A model generated the notes under the pieces. That model worked only from the letters and a program-made list of their open reading frames with translations, was not told the origin of the DNA and ran no database searches. Shown here piece after piece: positions 10,751 through 21,000 of a stretch of DNA of 32,169 bases; position 1 is the stretch's first letter; every line of letters begins with the position of its first letter. A program made the position numbers and the translations under genes. The DNA is from Arachnopeziza araneosa (taxonomy: Eukaryota > Ascomycota > Leotiomycetes > Helotiales > Arachnopezizaceae): contig QYAI01000264.1 of the NCBI GenBank assembly GCA_003988855.1, positions 1 to 32,169 on the forward strand. Reading direction: 5' to 3'.

Positions 10751-11225
10751 TGTTTACCTTTTTGAGCTTGAATATTATCTACAACCCGAATTTGAGAGAG
10801 AGAGTAAAAGGGATACAGGATTAAGTAGTTAACTTAGTCGAGTTTACAAAATAATTGCTGGTTGTATGTTTAACTTGCGCTACGCAACTACGAGACAGGT
10901 GTAATTAGGGCGAACAGGTCAGTTCGAATATGCTCAAAACTATGAAAAACGCCTAGACTAGCATTCCTAAGTGAGGGTTCTAATACTCGTAATCCGGGCA
11001 GGCAAACAGAGAAATAAGACTTAGCATATCACTGCATAATTCAGGTTCTATGTAGATACAAAAAGGTAAAGAATCAATTCCGAATCATGCTCTTCAATTT
11101 TTCTAAGTTAAATACCTATAAACTGCCAGTATAAAGATGCCGTATAGCCTAGTGTCGTTGCTTTTCCGGCGTCTATACTAAGTGATCAATTCCTAACTCG
11201 TAACTAAAGTCTCGTATTCGCAGAA
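10750..11225. other. Decayed AT-rich stretch
   Basis: No gene is supportable. Downstream flank of the transposase relic and possible upstream part of the decayed gene at 11226. An ATG at about 11137 opens a short frame ending in a TAA, which may belong to a missing first exon of that gene, but the splice phases do not fit. Confidence 0.35.
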
Positions 11226-11740
11226 GCGGAAAGCTTAATTAACCTAGCTGAAAACTACCTATTTACCTCAGGCGGTAAAATTAGATTTTGGAATAACTTA
11301 GAATACAAGAAGTTAAAGGGCGCCAGTATTTCAATCCGGCGGTTGAAGACGTCGGCGGGCCACAATAGGCAGCTTAAAGGCGGATTCATCCCGGAGCTTG
11401 GCAACTAGTACATATGCCCCTTGACAATTGGTGAGATTACTGACATAGAATAGCTTTTCAGAGACGCTGAAGGCAATTCTACGCCTTCGTCAGCTAGCCT
11501 CGAGCTAGCTCTTAATAACTTCGCCGTCCAAGCACTGTCTAATAGGCTTCCCGAATGCTATGTTATAGTTGGTCCCGAAAAACTATGCACATTGCTAGCC
11601 GAAGGAAAGAAGTGGAATGAAAAGTCGACGCTAATAGCTTTTTTCGTTATACTAAGCTTGTTAAACTCCTAAGACGCACGTTGTATCTTTTATATTCGTA
11701 GAACCCTAAGCAATTCTCCTAATCTGCTCTTTAAATTCTG
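11226..11740 (+). pseudogene. Decayed protein-coding gene of unknown family
   Basis: One frame reads as convincing protein for about 170 codons, starting after a plausible acceptor CGCAG (to about 11225). Recognisable stretches are ENYLFTSGGKIRFWNNLEY, RRLKTSAGHNRQLKGGFIPE, CPLTIGEITDIE and LPECYVIVGPEKL. Only three stops interrupt it: TAG 11406-11408, TAG 11451-11453 and TAA 11670-11672. All are one C-to-T step from CAG or CAA. After about 11740 coding-like sequence continues in another frame (DNKALASVEQLAGRHNKHKL, about 11740-11812), suggesting a frameshift or lost intron. It has no initiating ATG in frame and would be missed by ATG-based ORF finding. I do not recognise the family. It is unrelated by eye to the transposase or arrestin beside it. 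Confidence 0.6.
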
Positions 11741-11812
11741 ATAATAAAGCTTTAGCCAGTGTAGAACAACTTGCAGGAAGACACAATAAACATAAGTTGT
11801 CTGACCTGAACT

Positions 11813-12117
11813 AGATCGCAGCCACACAAGCTTTGCAAATCACTTTCGATTCTCGGAGCGGCCGAAGCAGGGAAAATTTTGATGCCACGTTGCTGATTGC
11901 TGCCTAATAACACGTCAACCACCCTCGCAGCAAATTCTATCCTGTGACAGCGAAGTTTAAACCTAGCTATACCTTGCTAAGTCTAGCTTGGATCCTGGCT
12001 CACCCATCGCCCCTGACGTGCACATCCAAGGTGAGCTTATAGAGGCGAGGCTCACCCTGCTCACCCGTTGGCTAGGACCTGTTGAGCCGAGAAAGCCCCG
12101 ATTGTAATTACCCTGAA
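11813..12117. other. Upstream region of the NPP1-like gene
   Basis: About 300 bp without a gene, GC-richer than the preceding relic. The GTGAGC/GGCTCACC-like blocks at 11996-12065 are imperfect repeats (CTCACCC occurs at 11999, 12052 and 12060). No TATA element stands out. Confidence 0.4.
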
Positions 12118-13071
12118 ATGGCAAGAATATCTATATTTCTTGTCCTCTCGATTGGTTTCTACTACGTTGCCGCAAATACTCCCATTGATGGCTCAGTATT
12201 CACAAACAACCCCCTAGCTGCCGTTCAAGCAGCTGCGCCTTTGTGGCATTTTGATGAAAAGACTTGTTTTCCAACTTCTGCGACACAAGCTGATGGCAGC
12301 CAAACCAAGAGCCTCAAAGCAGATGATTGTGACATTTTAGGCTTGTTGAATGCTGGATGTCCTGTTCAAGCTGCGCAAACTCAACAAGAACAACTTTCAA
12401 CTTCATTTCCAACATATTACACCATACGACAATGCTCTGATTCTTCCTGGAGAATTGTCTATGATGTCTTCTTCCAAAAGGTAAATTCCCATTCTCATCT
12501 TTGAGACGCCAAGCTAATGGTCAATAGGATACAGGGCATCCATATGACTGGGAATGGGCTGCTGTCAAGTTCGTGCCAAACTCCCAAGGCCAATACATCC
12601 GTGATGGGATATGGCTTGAGCAGGATGGAAATCATCCATATGTCAGCTGGGGCAGTATTCCGAGTACATTCGACGGGTATGAACCCTTCATTCCTAGAAC
12701 TCAACATAGCTAACATCTGATATGCAAGTGATGCTGATAAATTCCAAAACAACAATCAGAATCGTGACCACCCCAAAGTCTACTTTGGGAAATGGAAACA
12801 TAACGTGGCGCTTGTTTTCAACGATGATTATGCCAATGATTGTCCAGTCGCAATTATTGAAAAGTCGGATTACCATAGTGATGACTATCAGTTCTATGCT
12901 GCTGATGAGTTGCTTATTGATACAACTGTTCCTGGTAAGTTTTCATTTTTCGGCTTGCGGGATCATTTGAAACTGATGTGCCGAGTAGCGAGTTACAACT
13001 ATGGTAGTGCAGATTCAACACCTCAATCTTTTGAGGCGGGTGGGAATTATGATATCTGTAACTTTACATGA
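12118..13071 (+). CDS. Secreted NPP1-like (necrosis-inducing protein family) protein, divergent
   Basis: Exons 12118-12480, 12528-12676, 12729-12934 and 12989-13071, introns 47, 52 and 54 nt, with branch motifs GCTAAT, GCTAAC and CTGATG. Phases agree and give 266 residues, near the usual NPP1 length. ATG 12118 is preferred to upstream non-ATG codons because it is followed directly by a signal peptide (residues 1 to about 20, ending YYVAA). The family's central heptapeptide appears as GHPYDWE at the start of exon 2, against the common GHRHDWE: the first His and the Asp and Glu that hold the divalent cation are kept, the second His is replaced. A later HPKVYFGKWKH block fits the family's HPKVY strand. 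Cysteines are spread through exons 1, 3 and 4. Members are secreted and some are cytolytic to dicot cells; the altered motif makes activity here uncertain. Confidence 0.7.
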
Positions 13072-13960
13072 TTTCAAGGAGCTTGCTCTGTATTTGGTTG
13101 TTGTTGGCGCTTTGATAATAGTAAAGATTACAAGGTTGCTTAGTGTTTTCGTCGCAAATATAACATATTCTTTCAGGCTCAAGCGAGCAATTCTTTGATG
13201 TTGTGGCCTCAGGCACCCACTACACTAGCCACACTAGCTAGTGGTAGTATTTAGGAGCCACGAGCTCACCCCTCGCTTTCTCCCTTAGAGTTATCACCAC
13301 CACCAATAGAGCCCATACCAGATTCTCGTCCAGAGACTGATTGAGTGATATTATATTTGATCTCGCTGCTCTCAAGAAGAATTCGCAAGTACGTGCTCTT
13401 AAAGGTATTAAGCAAAAATTTGAAAGTCTTCCATGGCACTGTAAACTTTAAGAAATTTTGCAAAGCATAAATCAAGGTGCCCAAAGACCAACAACGTGAG
13501 TTTGCGTTATTGAAAAACTCATTTTTGAACAGAATAGAGTTTGATTGCTTCCGTATCGGCTATCATTCGCAGATTACTGAAGCTTCCAAGAATTCTTGTA
13601 CCGAAATCAGCAACGCAATAAGATGTATATCACATCTCGAGTTCCTCATATTATTTGCAGCTTTACGTCATCAATTTTGGATTAGGGAGACCAGATGGAG
13701 CTTATGCTCCGGAATTGTTCAGACAGAGCAGTGGATCAATTGAGCTTGAGACGCACATATTCGAACGTCTAGAGCTAGAAATTGACTTATGTAAGGATAC
13801 TGAAAAAATCTGTGACGTCGTGTTCGACTCTTCGATTCACTGACGTTATAATAAATACCCTCTCGAAGTCAATTAACTTGTATAGGATCTCAGCCTTCCT
13901 CTAAATAAATTCAGTTTGAAGGTCGAAAAATTCATTCCACAATTACGTTCAACATTTAAA
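13072..13960. other. Intergenic with possible gene fragments
   Basis: Two short protein-like open stretches occur: 13266-13484 (minus; ends in a Gly/Ser-rich tail, no ATG start) and 13655-13843 (plus; contains FGLGRPDGAYAPELF and follows a TTTGCAG acceptor-like site). Neither can be linked to further exons or a family. They may be remnants of old genes. Confidence 0.3.
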
Positions 13961-14267
13961 ATGAGTAGCAAAACAGAATCCGCTCGCTTTGCGGATGATC
14001 CGCACGCGGATATCGAAGGAGGAGCCGGTTCCAAGGCTGATGAGGTTATGCAAGTGGGAGCGAGCGACAAGGTAAGAAAACTCCTGTCTAGCATGCTTTG
14101 CGATTTAAAATATCTCTTTGGGTATCGGGTCAATCAAGTTAACTCGAGAGTAGGAAAATCAGCTGTCCAAGACGGCTCATGTACCGGACGCTAGCGCAGG
14201 AGGAAGCGGAGAGCAACCCGAAAGGATAGAGACTGTGGAGGACTTTCAGAACAATCGTGCTGATTAA
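13961..14267 (+). CDS. Small hydrophilic two-exon protein (71 aa), unknown
   Basis: Exons 13961-14071 and 14163-14267 with a 91-nt intron (GTAAGA donor, TTAACTC branch-like motif, ATCAG acceptor). Exon 1 starts MSSKTESARFADDPHADIEG, and exon 2 runs from LSKTAHVPD to FQNNRAD and a TAA. The product is acidic, rich in Glu, Asp, Ala, Gly and Ser, with no hydrophobic segment, so it is probably a small soluble, possibly disordered protein. The splice is in phase and both exons have coding-like composition, the main support for a real gene. I do not recognise a family. An unspliced read-through (92 aa) is the alternative. Confidence 0.45.
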
Positions 14268-14778
14268 TTAGCTAGATTTGAATAAGTTATGTGTATTCTA
14301 TATTGGGGGAACTTAAAGGAAAAGGAGGATTTGTCGTTACTGTCGGGGATTTGAAGTTATAGTTTGGCATACCTAAACACATTTGATATCTGGAGGCCTA
14401 AGTATGCCGTGAAACTCACATATTTCCAGTGCGATATCCAACGCTACTAACGATATTTTCTGCTTTTTCTTTCCTCCAGCATGGTAAGCAAAAGGTTGGC
14501 ATCAAATACTCGCCCTCATAATCATGTTACAAAGAATTTCCGACAGGGTTATCAGACTAGTTGCTGGCTAAGTTCAAACCTCCAAAGGTGCAGCTTACTA
14601 CTTGTCAGAGTGCAGATCCTAAAAAGAGTGACATCGTTCATTAACCTCTGTGCTTAATACGTCATACTCACAATGTAAAACAATTTCCAGCCATTCAAGA
14701 TAATCTTATACTTAATGTGCCAATTCCCAAACCATACATGTTCACCCTTGTGCAAAGTTTAAAATCTCAACCATAGAA
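14268..14778. other. Intergenic, no gene seen
   Basis: About 500 bp of AT-rich sequence between two small genes. No coding stretch or clear repeat was found. Confidence 0.45.
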
Positions 14779-15108
14779 ATGGTTCCCCTACCTCACAAAA
14801 TCGGTTCCATCCCACTCGCCGCATCGGCGATGAATCCCCTCCACGCCCGTGCCACTTCGACATGCAACCGCCTCTCTGGCGGCGCAATTGCCGGAATCGT
14901 TCTGGGTTCTATCTTTGGAACTTTACTGATTTTATGGTTATTCAACAACACGAGAGCGTCCTCAACAAAATTACGGGATACGTCATCGGTGGGAAAACCG
15001 CACCCGCACCGCTCGTCGAGATCGTCAAGGGGCACCCGTACGAGATATGTGGATGAATATGGGAATCAGGTCCAGCCGCCGACAAAAGTGTATTCTAGAC
15101 CGCAGTAG
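14779..15108 (+). CDS. Small single-pass membrane protein with basic tail (109 aa)
   Basis: An uninterrupted frame from ATG 14779. Residues about 33-55 form one transmembrane helix with small-residue packing (GGAIAGIVLGSIFGTLLIL, then WLF). After it comes a strongly basic Arg/His/Ser segment (about 65-88) and the ending RYVDEYGNQVQPP. This layout, a short extracellular N-terminus, a GxxxG-rich helix and a positively charged cytosolic tail, is common among small uncharacterised fungal membrane proteins. The charge distribution predicts the tail on the cytosolic side. No enzymatic motif. Function unknown. Confidence 0.6.
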   Translation: MVPLPHKIGSIPLAASAMNPLHARATSTCNRLSGGAIAGIVLGSIFGTLLILWLFNNTRASSTKLRDTSSVGKPHPHRSSRSSRGTRTRYVDEYGNQVQPPTKVYSRPQ

Positions 15109-15825
15109 AGAGGGCACGGGGGATCTCTGGGCGTGGATGGAATTCAATTCTAAGGAAGAAGGGAGAGGACCTAGTCAGATCTTGTTTGGGGTGGATTGAG
15201 CTGGCGGCTTTGGTGTTTGCTAGCACAATTGTTCCTCAAGCTACTTGTATATTCATAAATAATGTTTACAAGTCCCGATCGGATGCGAAAATAAATGCAC
15301 GGTTTAACCCTGCGTCACTCCAGGTCATCATATAATCTCAAATGTTACTCATACTTCCGTACCTGCGTCTTGACTGCTCGTTGCGGACCTGAATAAGTGG
15401 AGTAGACTTGGCTGACAGTTTGCGAGCCGGGGCCTTAAAAAGTCAATAAGTTAAATTATCTTTAGGTGAGAACAAAGAGTTTCTAATATGCCCATGATAC
15501 CAAAATACCGTTATATTACCGCCTGCCCTCCAATTGACCAATTCCTAGCTTTTCTTTCAGAAACTACTTCTCTTACAAATGATTCTTTTACTCAGAACAG
15601 AGTCGATCTCACTCGTGCCAATTTCCCACTCCAGTTCGGGATAATTGAACTACATATGCATTGGGTTGATGTATAAGAGGTAACAGGGCGTTTGGCGTCT
15701 TTCAAAGTTTCGGACATTCTTTAACCTCATCTCAAATAGCGGGTTATGTGTTGATATTGTGCCCATAATTCGTACCCTGCCGCCTTGCTTGTTTCTTGAT
15801 CTTCAGAGACCCAATAGCCATACTT
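15109..15825. other. Intergenic, no gene seen
   Basis: Contains only short frames. A 62-codon frame at 15488-15676 shows no family features. Confidence 0.4.
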
Positions 15826-16548
15826 CTATTGAGGTCTTGACTGGAAATAGCGCCACATTCGGCTATGCCGCATAATCGGGGCCATATCAATAGCGCAATT
15901 TTTACCATCTGCCTCACCTATTGAGGCTGCAGACTCAGAAGTGATATCTATGTGTTCAATAAATACAGACGTGCATGGCCGCGAGGGTTTCTTGGTTGAG
16001 AATTTGTTCGCTTCTTCATGATGGTTCCAATTTGGTAATTCATCGCCGAGAGTTGGCTTGGCTGAAAGAGTATTTCGGAGCTCCTCTAACCTTACAGACG
16101 CAACGGCTGGCCCGGGCGGTGAGACTGGTAGCATCATCTGATGTTATTCACGGTTTGGATCTTGCTCATCGAAAGTCAGATCCGAGTTATCAGATAAGAC
16201 ACAGGGCGATGGCGGTAACCCGGGAAGCGTAGAAGTGGATGCAAATATAGATGATGAAGTTGGAGGTGGAGGAGAAACAGAACCATCATAAACTGAATTA
16301 ACAGCTAAAATGCTCGTAAGATGACGTCGTAAACCTGCACCGTCCGAAGAGTCGCTAAGAGGTTTAGGACTAGGAACATTCTAATACACTGGCTTGTCGA
16401 GAGTGTTTCCAGTAAGTGAAACATGTGGGATATTCTCCGTATGGGTGTGGGGGAATGCTGCTTGAAGGGTTGACTCGTTTGACTTCTCATGTTTGCGGTT
16501 GTGGCGGTGAGAATCTAACAAAACTATATGTCTTGTCAATTTTCGGGC
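15826..16548 (-). pseudogene. Decayed minus-strand gene, C-terminal part, unknown family
   Basis: Read on the minus strand from a plausible acceptor (TTCTTCGTAG, ending at 16549), one frame runs 241 codons to the stop at 15826. Only two internal stops occur, TAG 16383-16381 and TAA 16146-16144, each one C-to-T step from CAG or CAA. The encoded protein is Ser/Pro/Thr-rich (for example VSPPPPTSSSIFASTSTLPG) with a charged region (FDEQDPNRE) and no recognised domain. More coding-like minus-strand sequence lies upstream: an S/D/E-rich stretch (LSSSSDAEQVDSPD, about 16700) and, further up, a frame at 17357-17046 containing LGTLLGPERSFHGEIGLG after a possible start ATG at 17379. These may be earlier exons of the same dead gene, but splice phases could not all be reconciled. 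Confidence 0.55.
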
Positions 16549-17045
16549 CTACGAAGAACAAGAAATATGAATACGAGAAACTTGGAAAGGTGCCCATTTC
16601 TGAACATAATATTTGACATCTGCGCTCAATAGTTTCTTGCATGAAATCCGTCTCGGTTACATCGGGAGAATCAACTTGTTCAGCATCGGAGGATGATGAT
16701 AAATCAGATGTATTAATTGAGGGGGTAGAAAGCTGTCGGTTGACATCATCAACTGCTCGATGGGTAGACTAGGTGCGGATATCACGTAGTATGCTCGTTG
16801 TCGAATGGTATTGATTTCAGTGTAGAAGGAAGCTATCTACAAGAAGGCTCCAGCCTTATAAAGGGACAAAAGCATAGTGAGGAAATAAGTCTTGTTAGCA
16901 TTGGAAGGAGGTTGAACGTATTTGCGCGTACCAGTTCTATAACATCTACATGCAAGTTGGGCCGTACAGATATATTCAACTTCAACATGAGCCAGAATTC
17001 CCAAGACCAGCTTCAACATCATCTAACCTTACGACTTACAAAACA

Positions 17046-17379
17046 CTAATGCGGATCTTGCGAGTGATTTTGTTTGAATGACCTCACGTTATCTAAACAA
17101 CAAAGTATTATTCGAAGTTGTTCAGTCGTGACATCACGACTATCCTCGCCAAGATCTTCGCCGAGACCAATTTCACCATGGAATGAACGCTCGGGACCTA
17201 GGAGTGTGCCTAACCGCATGGGGTGGACCGAAAATATCAGGGGTGTGTGGGATTCCTTGGCAAGTGCCGAAGGTCGGGGAAGAGTGAAGAGCCAGTTATA
17301 TCTTAAACACAATGCTTGTTCCACCCTTACGTTCAGAACTTGGGGCAGGAGACTCAAAGCAGTGGTTTAACTTGGCCAT
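17046..17379 (-). pseudogene. Possible 5' exons of the decayed minus-strand gene
   Basis: ATG at 17379 (minus) opens a short exon, MAKLNHCFESPAPSSE. A possible 55-nt intron with a GTGTTT donor then joins it in phase to a long open stretch containing TPLIFSVHPMRLG and GEDLGEDSRDVTTEQLR, down to about 17086. Another donor-like GTGAGG follows LDN. The protein-like quality supports old coding sequence. Downstream exons are disordered, and linkage to 16548-15826 is inferred only from strand and spacing. Confidence 0.35.
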
Positions 17380-18048
17380 TATGATTATTTTAAGCATGTT
17401 GTGAAGCAAGGTTTTACGATATGATCGTAAAAGGAAACAAATTTGTTTTATATGCTCTAACTAAACTCATTAATATATTAATACCTCATTTTCTGCGAGA
17501 TTGTAGATCAAGTCTCAAGAGAAAAGAGATATACCTTCTTAGGTCCATAAATCATAAATCGTGTATCGTTTCATCCGCAAGGGGTATACATTAACAGTAA
17601 GAGCTGAGGTGTTGAAGATGGTCTGATTACTCCGCCGCTAGAAACTTGCCGCGAAACGAATCAGCTTTGGCCAAAGAGAGCCAATTAAGCAGTAAGATGG
17701 CAATCCTTCTTCAGAACTTCAGTTCGGGTGGGTTAAATTCGTACGCTTCAATTAAGCCGAGAATATCTTTATATTCCTCCCGGTCCTGGCTGTAGCCTGA
17801 GGCACCATGTCTCACGTCGCACTGGAGATGTGAGGCTGGAGAGCCAACCTCAGGTGAACAGGTTATTGACTTGATCCCATCTCGCATCGCAGAACACTCT
17901 TCGTTGCTTTCTGCAAAACACCGAAGCGATTGAAGTCTGTGCTAAATATTGCCCGTGCCACTAGGCGCACGGCGAGGTGAGTGGGCGGGTCCACGAGCCG
18001 GGTCGCTAGCTTGTGCTGATCTTGTGTAAACCAGTAGCTACAGTTAGT
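17380..18048. other. Upstream region of the ankyrin gene
   Basis: AT-rich sequence without a supported gene. It should hold the promoter of the gene starting at 18049. No clear TATA box or repeat was recognised. Confidence 0.4.
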
Positions 18049-21000
18049 ATGGGAGACCAGTCTCACGCGCGGAAGAATTCGTCGTCGTCAATCCGCCGTA
18101 GCCTCCATAAACACACGTTATATCTTGAGGGGATCTTTGACATATCAAACCTGCGTCAGGACACGTTCAGCCGGGCACAGATTCACGCAAGCGCCATCCG
18201 CTCAGCGGTGCTGACCAATCGTCTGAAATCCCTCCAGTTACTTTTGGTAGATGATAATGTCCCATTTCCGGATACGGAAGATAAGCAGGGCGCAAACGCT
18301 CTTCACCACGCAGTTACAGTTGGAAATCTTGCCATGGTTGAAGCATTAGTGCAATATGGCATGAAGCTCGACACTTTAAACTCGGGCAGCCAGAGCCCCT
18401 TGATGATTGCTGTTCTCCAGAAAAATATTGCAATCATTCGTTTATTGTTAGAACATGGGGCGCATAGATGCTGCCAGAGCTGCAGAGGTGATGGTAGGCC
18501 TTCGCATGGTGATCTCAAAGCGGAGCTAGGTGCAAGTACTTCCAATCCATATAATACCACAGTGCCACAGCAACCATTCACCCCGTTGACCCTTTTTGGC
18601 GCTGCTTCACAACCGCCTATTTCCTCAGCTTACCAAGCTCTTTCTTCACGGGAAGCAGGGTTCTATCAGCATTCTAACCAAGGAATATCAGATTTCAGTG
18701 AAGCAACAGGACCGGTAGGGGTGCTATTTGCTTCTCAAAGATCACCTCCTTTTGAGCCTCCAGGTTTTAGAAGGCCTTCGCAGCCGGTAACCAGTAGTGC
18801 CTTCACTCAGCCTTCATATTTGGGCCCGAGACAGGGTCTTTTGAGAGCCCCCACTTACGGGGGCAGCTCTGCCACAGAAAAGCCTTTACTCCTTCATACT
18901 GCCGTTAGTCAAGGAGAGGAGAAAGGACTCGAAATTGTCAGGCTGCTTCTAGAAAATGGCGCATTACTATGGATCACGAATGTGAGCGGCCATTGCGCTC
19001 TGGATCTGGCTTATAGTACTGGATCACTTGCGATGTCCTCTTGCGTTGTCGATCGGGACAAATGGAAATCTGTTGCTCATGCTGCAAGCGAGAATTACAT
19101 GCCAGCAGTCTGGACTCTCCTGAAAGAAGGTTCCGATCCAAATTTTTCTAGCGAAAATGGCGTTGAGTATACGGGCAACGATCGCTATTTCAACTACAAT
19201 AATATTGAACAATACGGAGAGCTTCCGCCCGGACTTTGGTGGGCTTGTCGTTTTCGCAACGTTCAAATGGCAAAATTGCTGCTTCAGTATGGAGCAGACC
19301 CAGGATATCGTCACTACGGATCAGGTCTGTTACATGAAACTATGCAAGACTTTCCAAACCAACCGATGGCGTCTATAACCAAAGATTCACTCAGTGCCGA
19401 ACTGTTCGAAATTCTCATTCCTCTAGTCGAGAATCCAGATTGTAAAAACCAGAATGGCGATACAGCGCTCTCTCTAGCAGTGAAGTCTGATCTCGGCAAG
19501 TGTATCGGACTTCTCCTTCATACGACTGGAACGAGAGTTGACCTGGGTTATAGAGACTCCACTGGCCGGACTTTGTTACACCTCACCAAGTCAGTAAATG
19601 CGGCGGAGCTCCTAAAGAACAAAGGTGCCAACGCATCATGGAAGGATAATGCAGGAAATACGCCGTTGCTTGCGTCAATTGATAAACAGTCCCGTGATTT
19701 GTTTTTGTTCTTTTGGCCTTCTTCATCACGCATCGAGGTGAACTTCAAAGGCCAGAATGCGCTTCATATTGCGGTTGAAGTCTCTTCGGCGGACGTAGTC
19801 AATTTTCTGATACAGGAAGGCATGAGCGTCTTCCAATGCGATTATGACGGAAATGACTCACTTGATTATGCATTGCAAAGTAAAGATAGGAAAATTATTT
19901 CCGTCATTTGGTCGGCTGCACTAAAGCAAGCGAATCCAGCAACGAATTTAACCTCAATTCAGTCATTGTGTGCGATGCGACGACATCTGGATTGTACTTG
20001 GAAGTTTCTGGACCAAGGAGTAGACACCTTTTTTGACCGTGTGATAAGTCCGCCTTATCGCGAAACCGATTTACGTATTCCGCTGCTGGTCGAGAACTCG
20101 ATCGAACTAGGCTCGAAGACATGGCTTGGTCTAGCACAGTCACTCGAAAACCTCCCCGTATCAGTAATTCGGGACTTGAACTGCCCAGAAGTCTCGTTCC
20201 TACGTCTCTTGGGAACTTTCACCAAAGTCTTGCATTTCGAGAAGTTTGACTTTCAGATAAGTCTCTGGGAAACCTTACGCAGAAAGCTTTCCGAGTTTGT
20301 CGCCGCAAAGAAATCTCAAGGAGGTCCACGCGGTCATAGCAAACGGCAGGGAGTTCCTGTACTGAGGAAAAGTCCTGTGACGAAGAAAGTGTTGGAGAGC
20401 TTCTTCCCCGAAGGTTTTGTGGATGGTGGAGATCTGTTGCGCAGGCGTGATGCTCAATATCTCGCCAAAACAACTGCAAGACTCCTCAAATCCGGTGCGG
20501 CGGTGAACTCAAAGGACGGAGATGGCATGACCGCTCTCCATCATGCCATGGCGAGAGATTACGTCGATTTCAAAACGGTGGCGACGTTGCTGGGTAGCGG
20601 AGCTAACATCATGGCCGAGAATCATAACGGCCAGACGCCGGGAGAATGTGCGGCTGGTGACGGGAGTGCAAGTAGTTACCAGAGTACGACTCGTTCTCAT
20701 GTTTTCGGAGGGACGCGTCGTACCAACAATGGTAATCAGAAGAAGATTAGAGCCCTTACTCACATCCAAGAATCTTGTCCCACACTCGAAGGGGGTGACG
20801 ACGGACCTATTTCTACATGCCCAAATGGTTGGTCCGTGGGCAGCATGATGACCCTTTATTCCGACGTAAACCCTGTTCAGCCCACCTACAATTATTACTC
20901 TAGTACCAACTATGAAAGCAGCAGCACAAGTTACTCAGGAGGATATTCGGGAGGTGACTCTGGAGGTTACTCGGGCGGTTATTCGAGTAGTTACTCTGGT

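Noticed and set aside
13266..13843. Two short protein-like frames, one per strand
   Set aside because: No start codon for one, no linkable exons for either, and no recognised family. Mentioned only in the intergenic entry.
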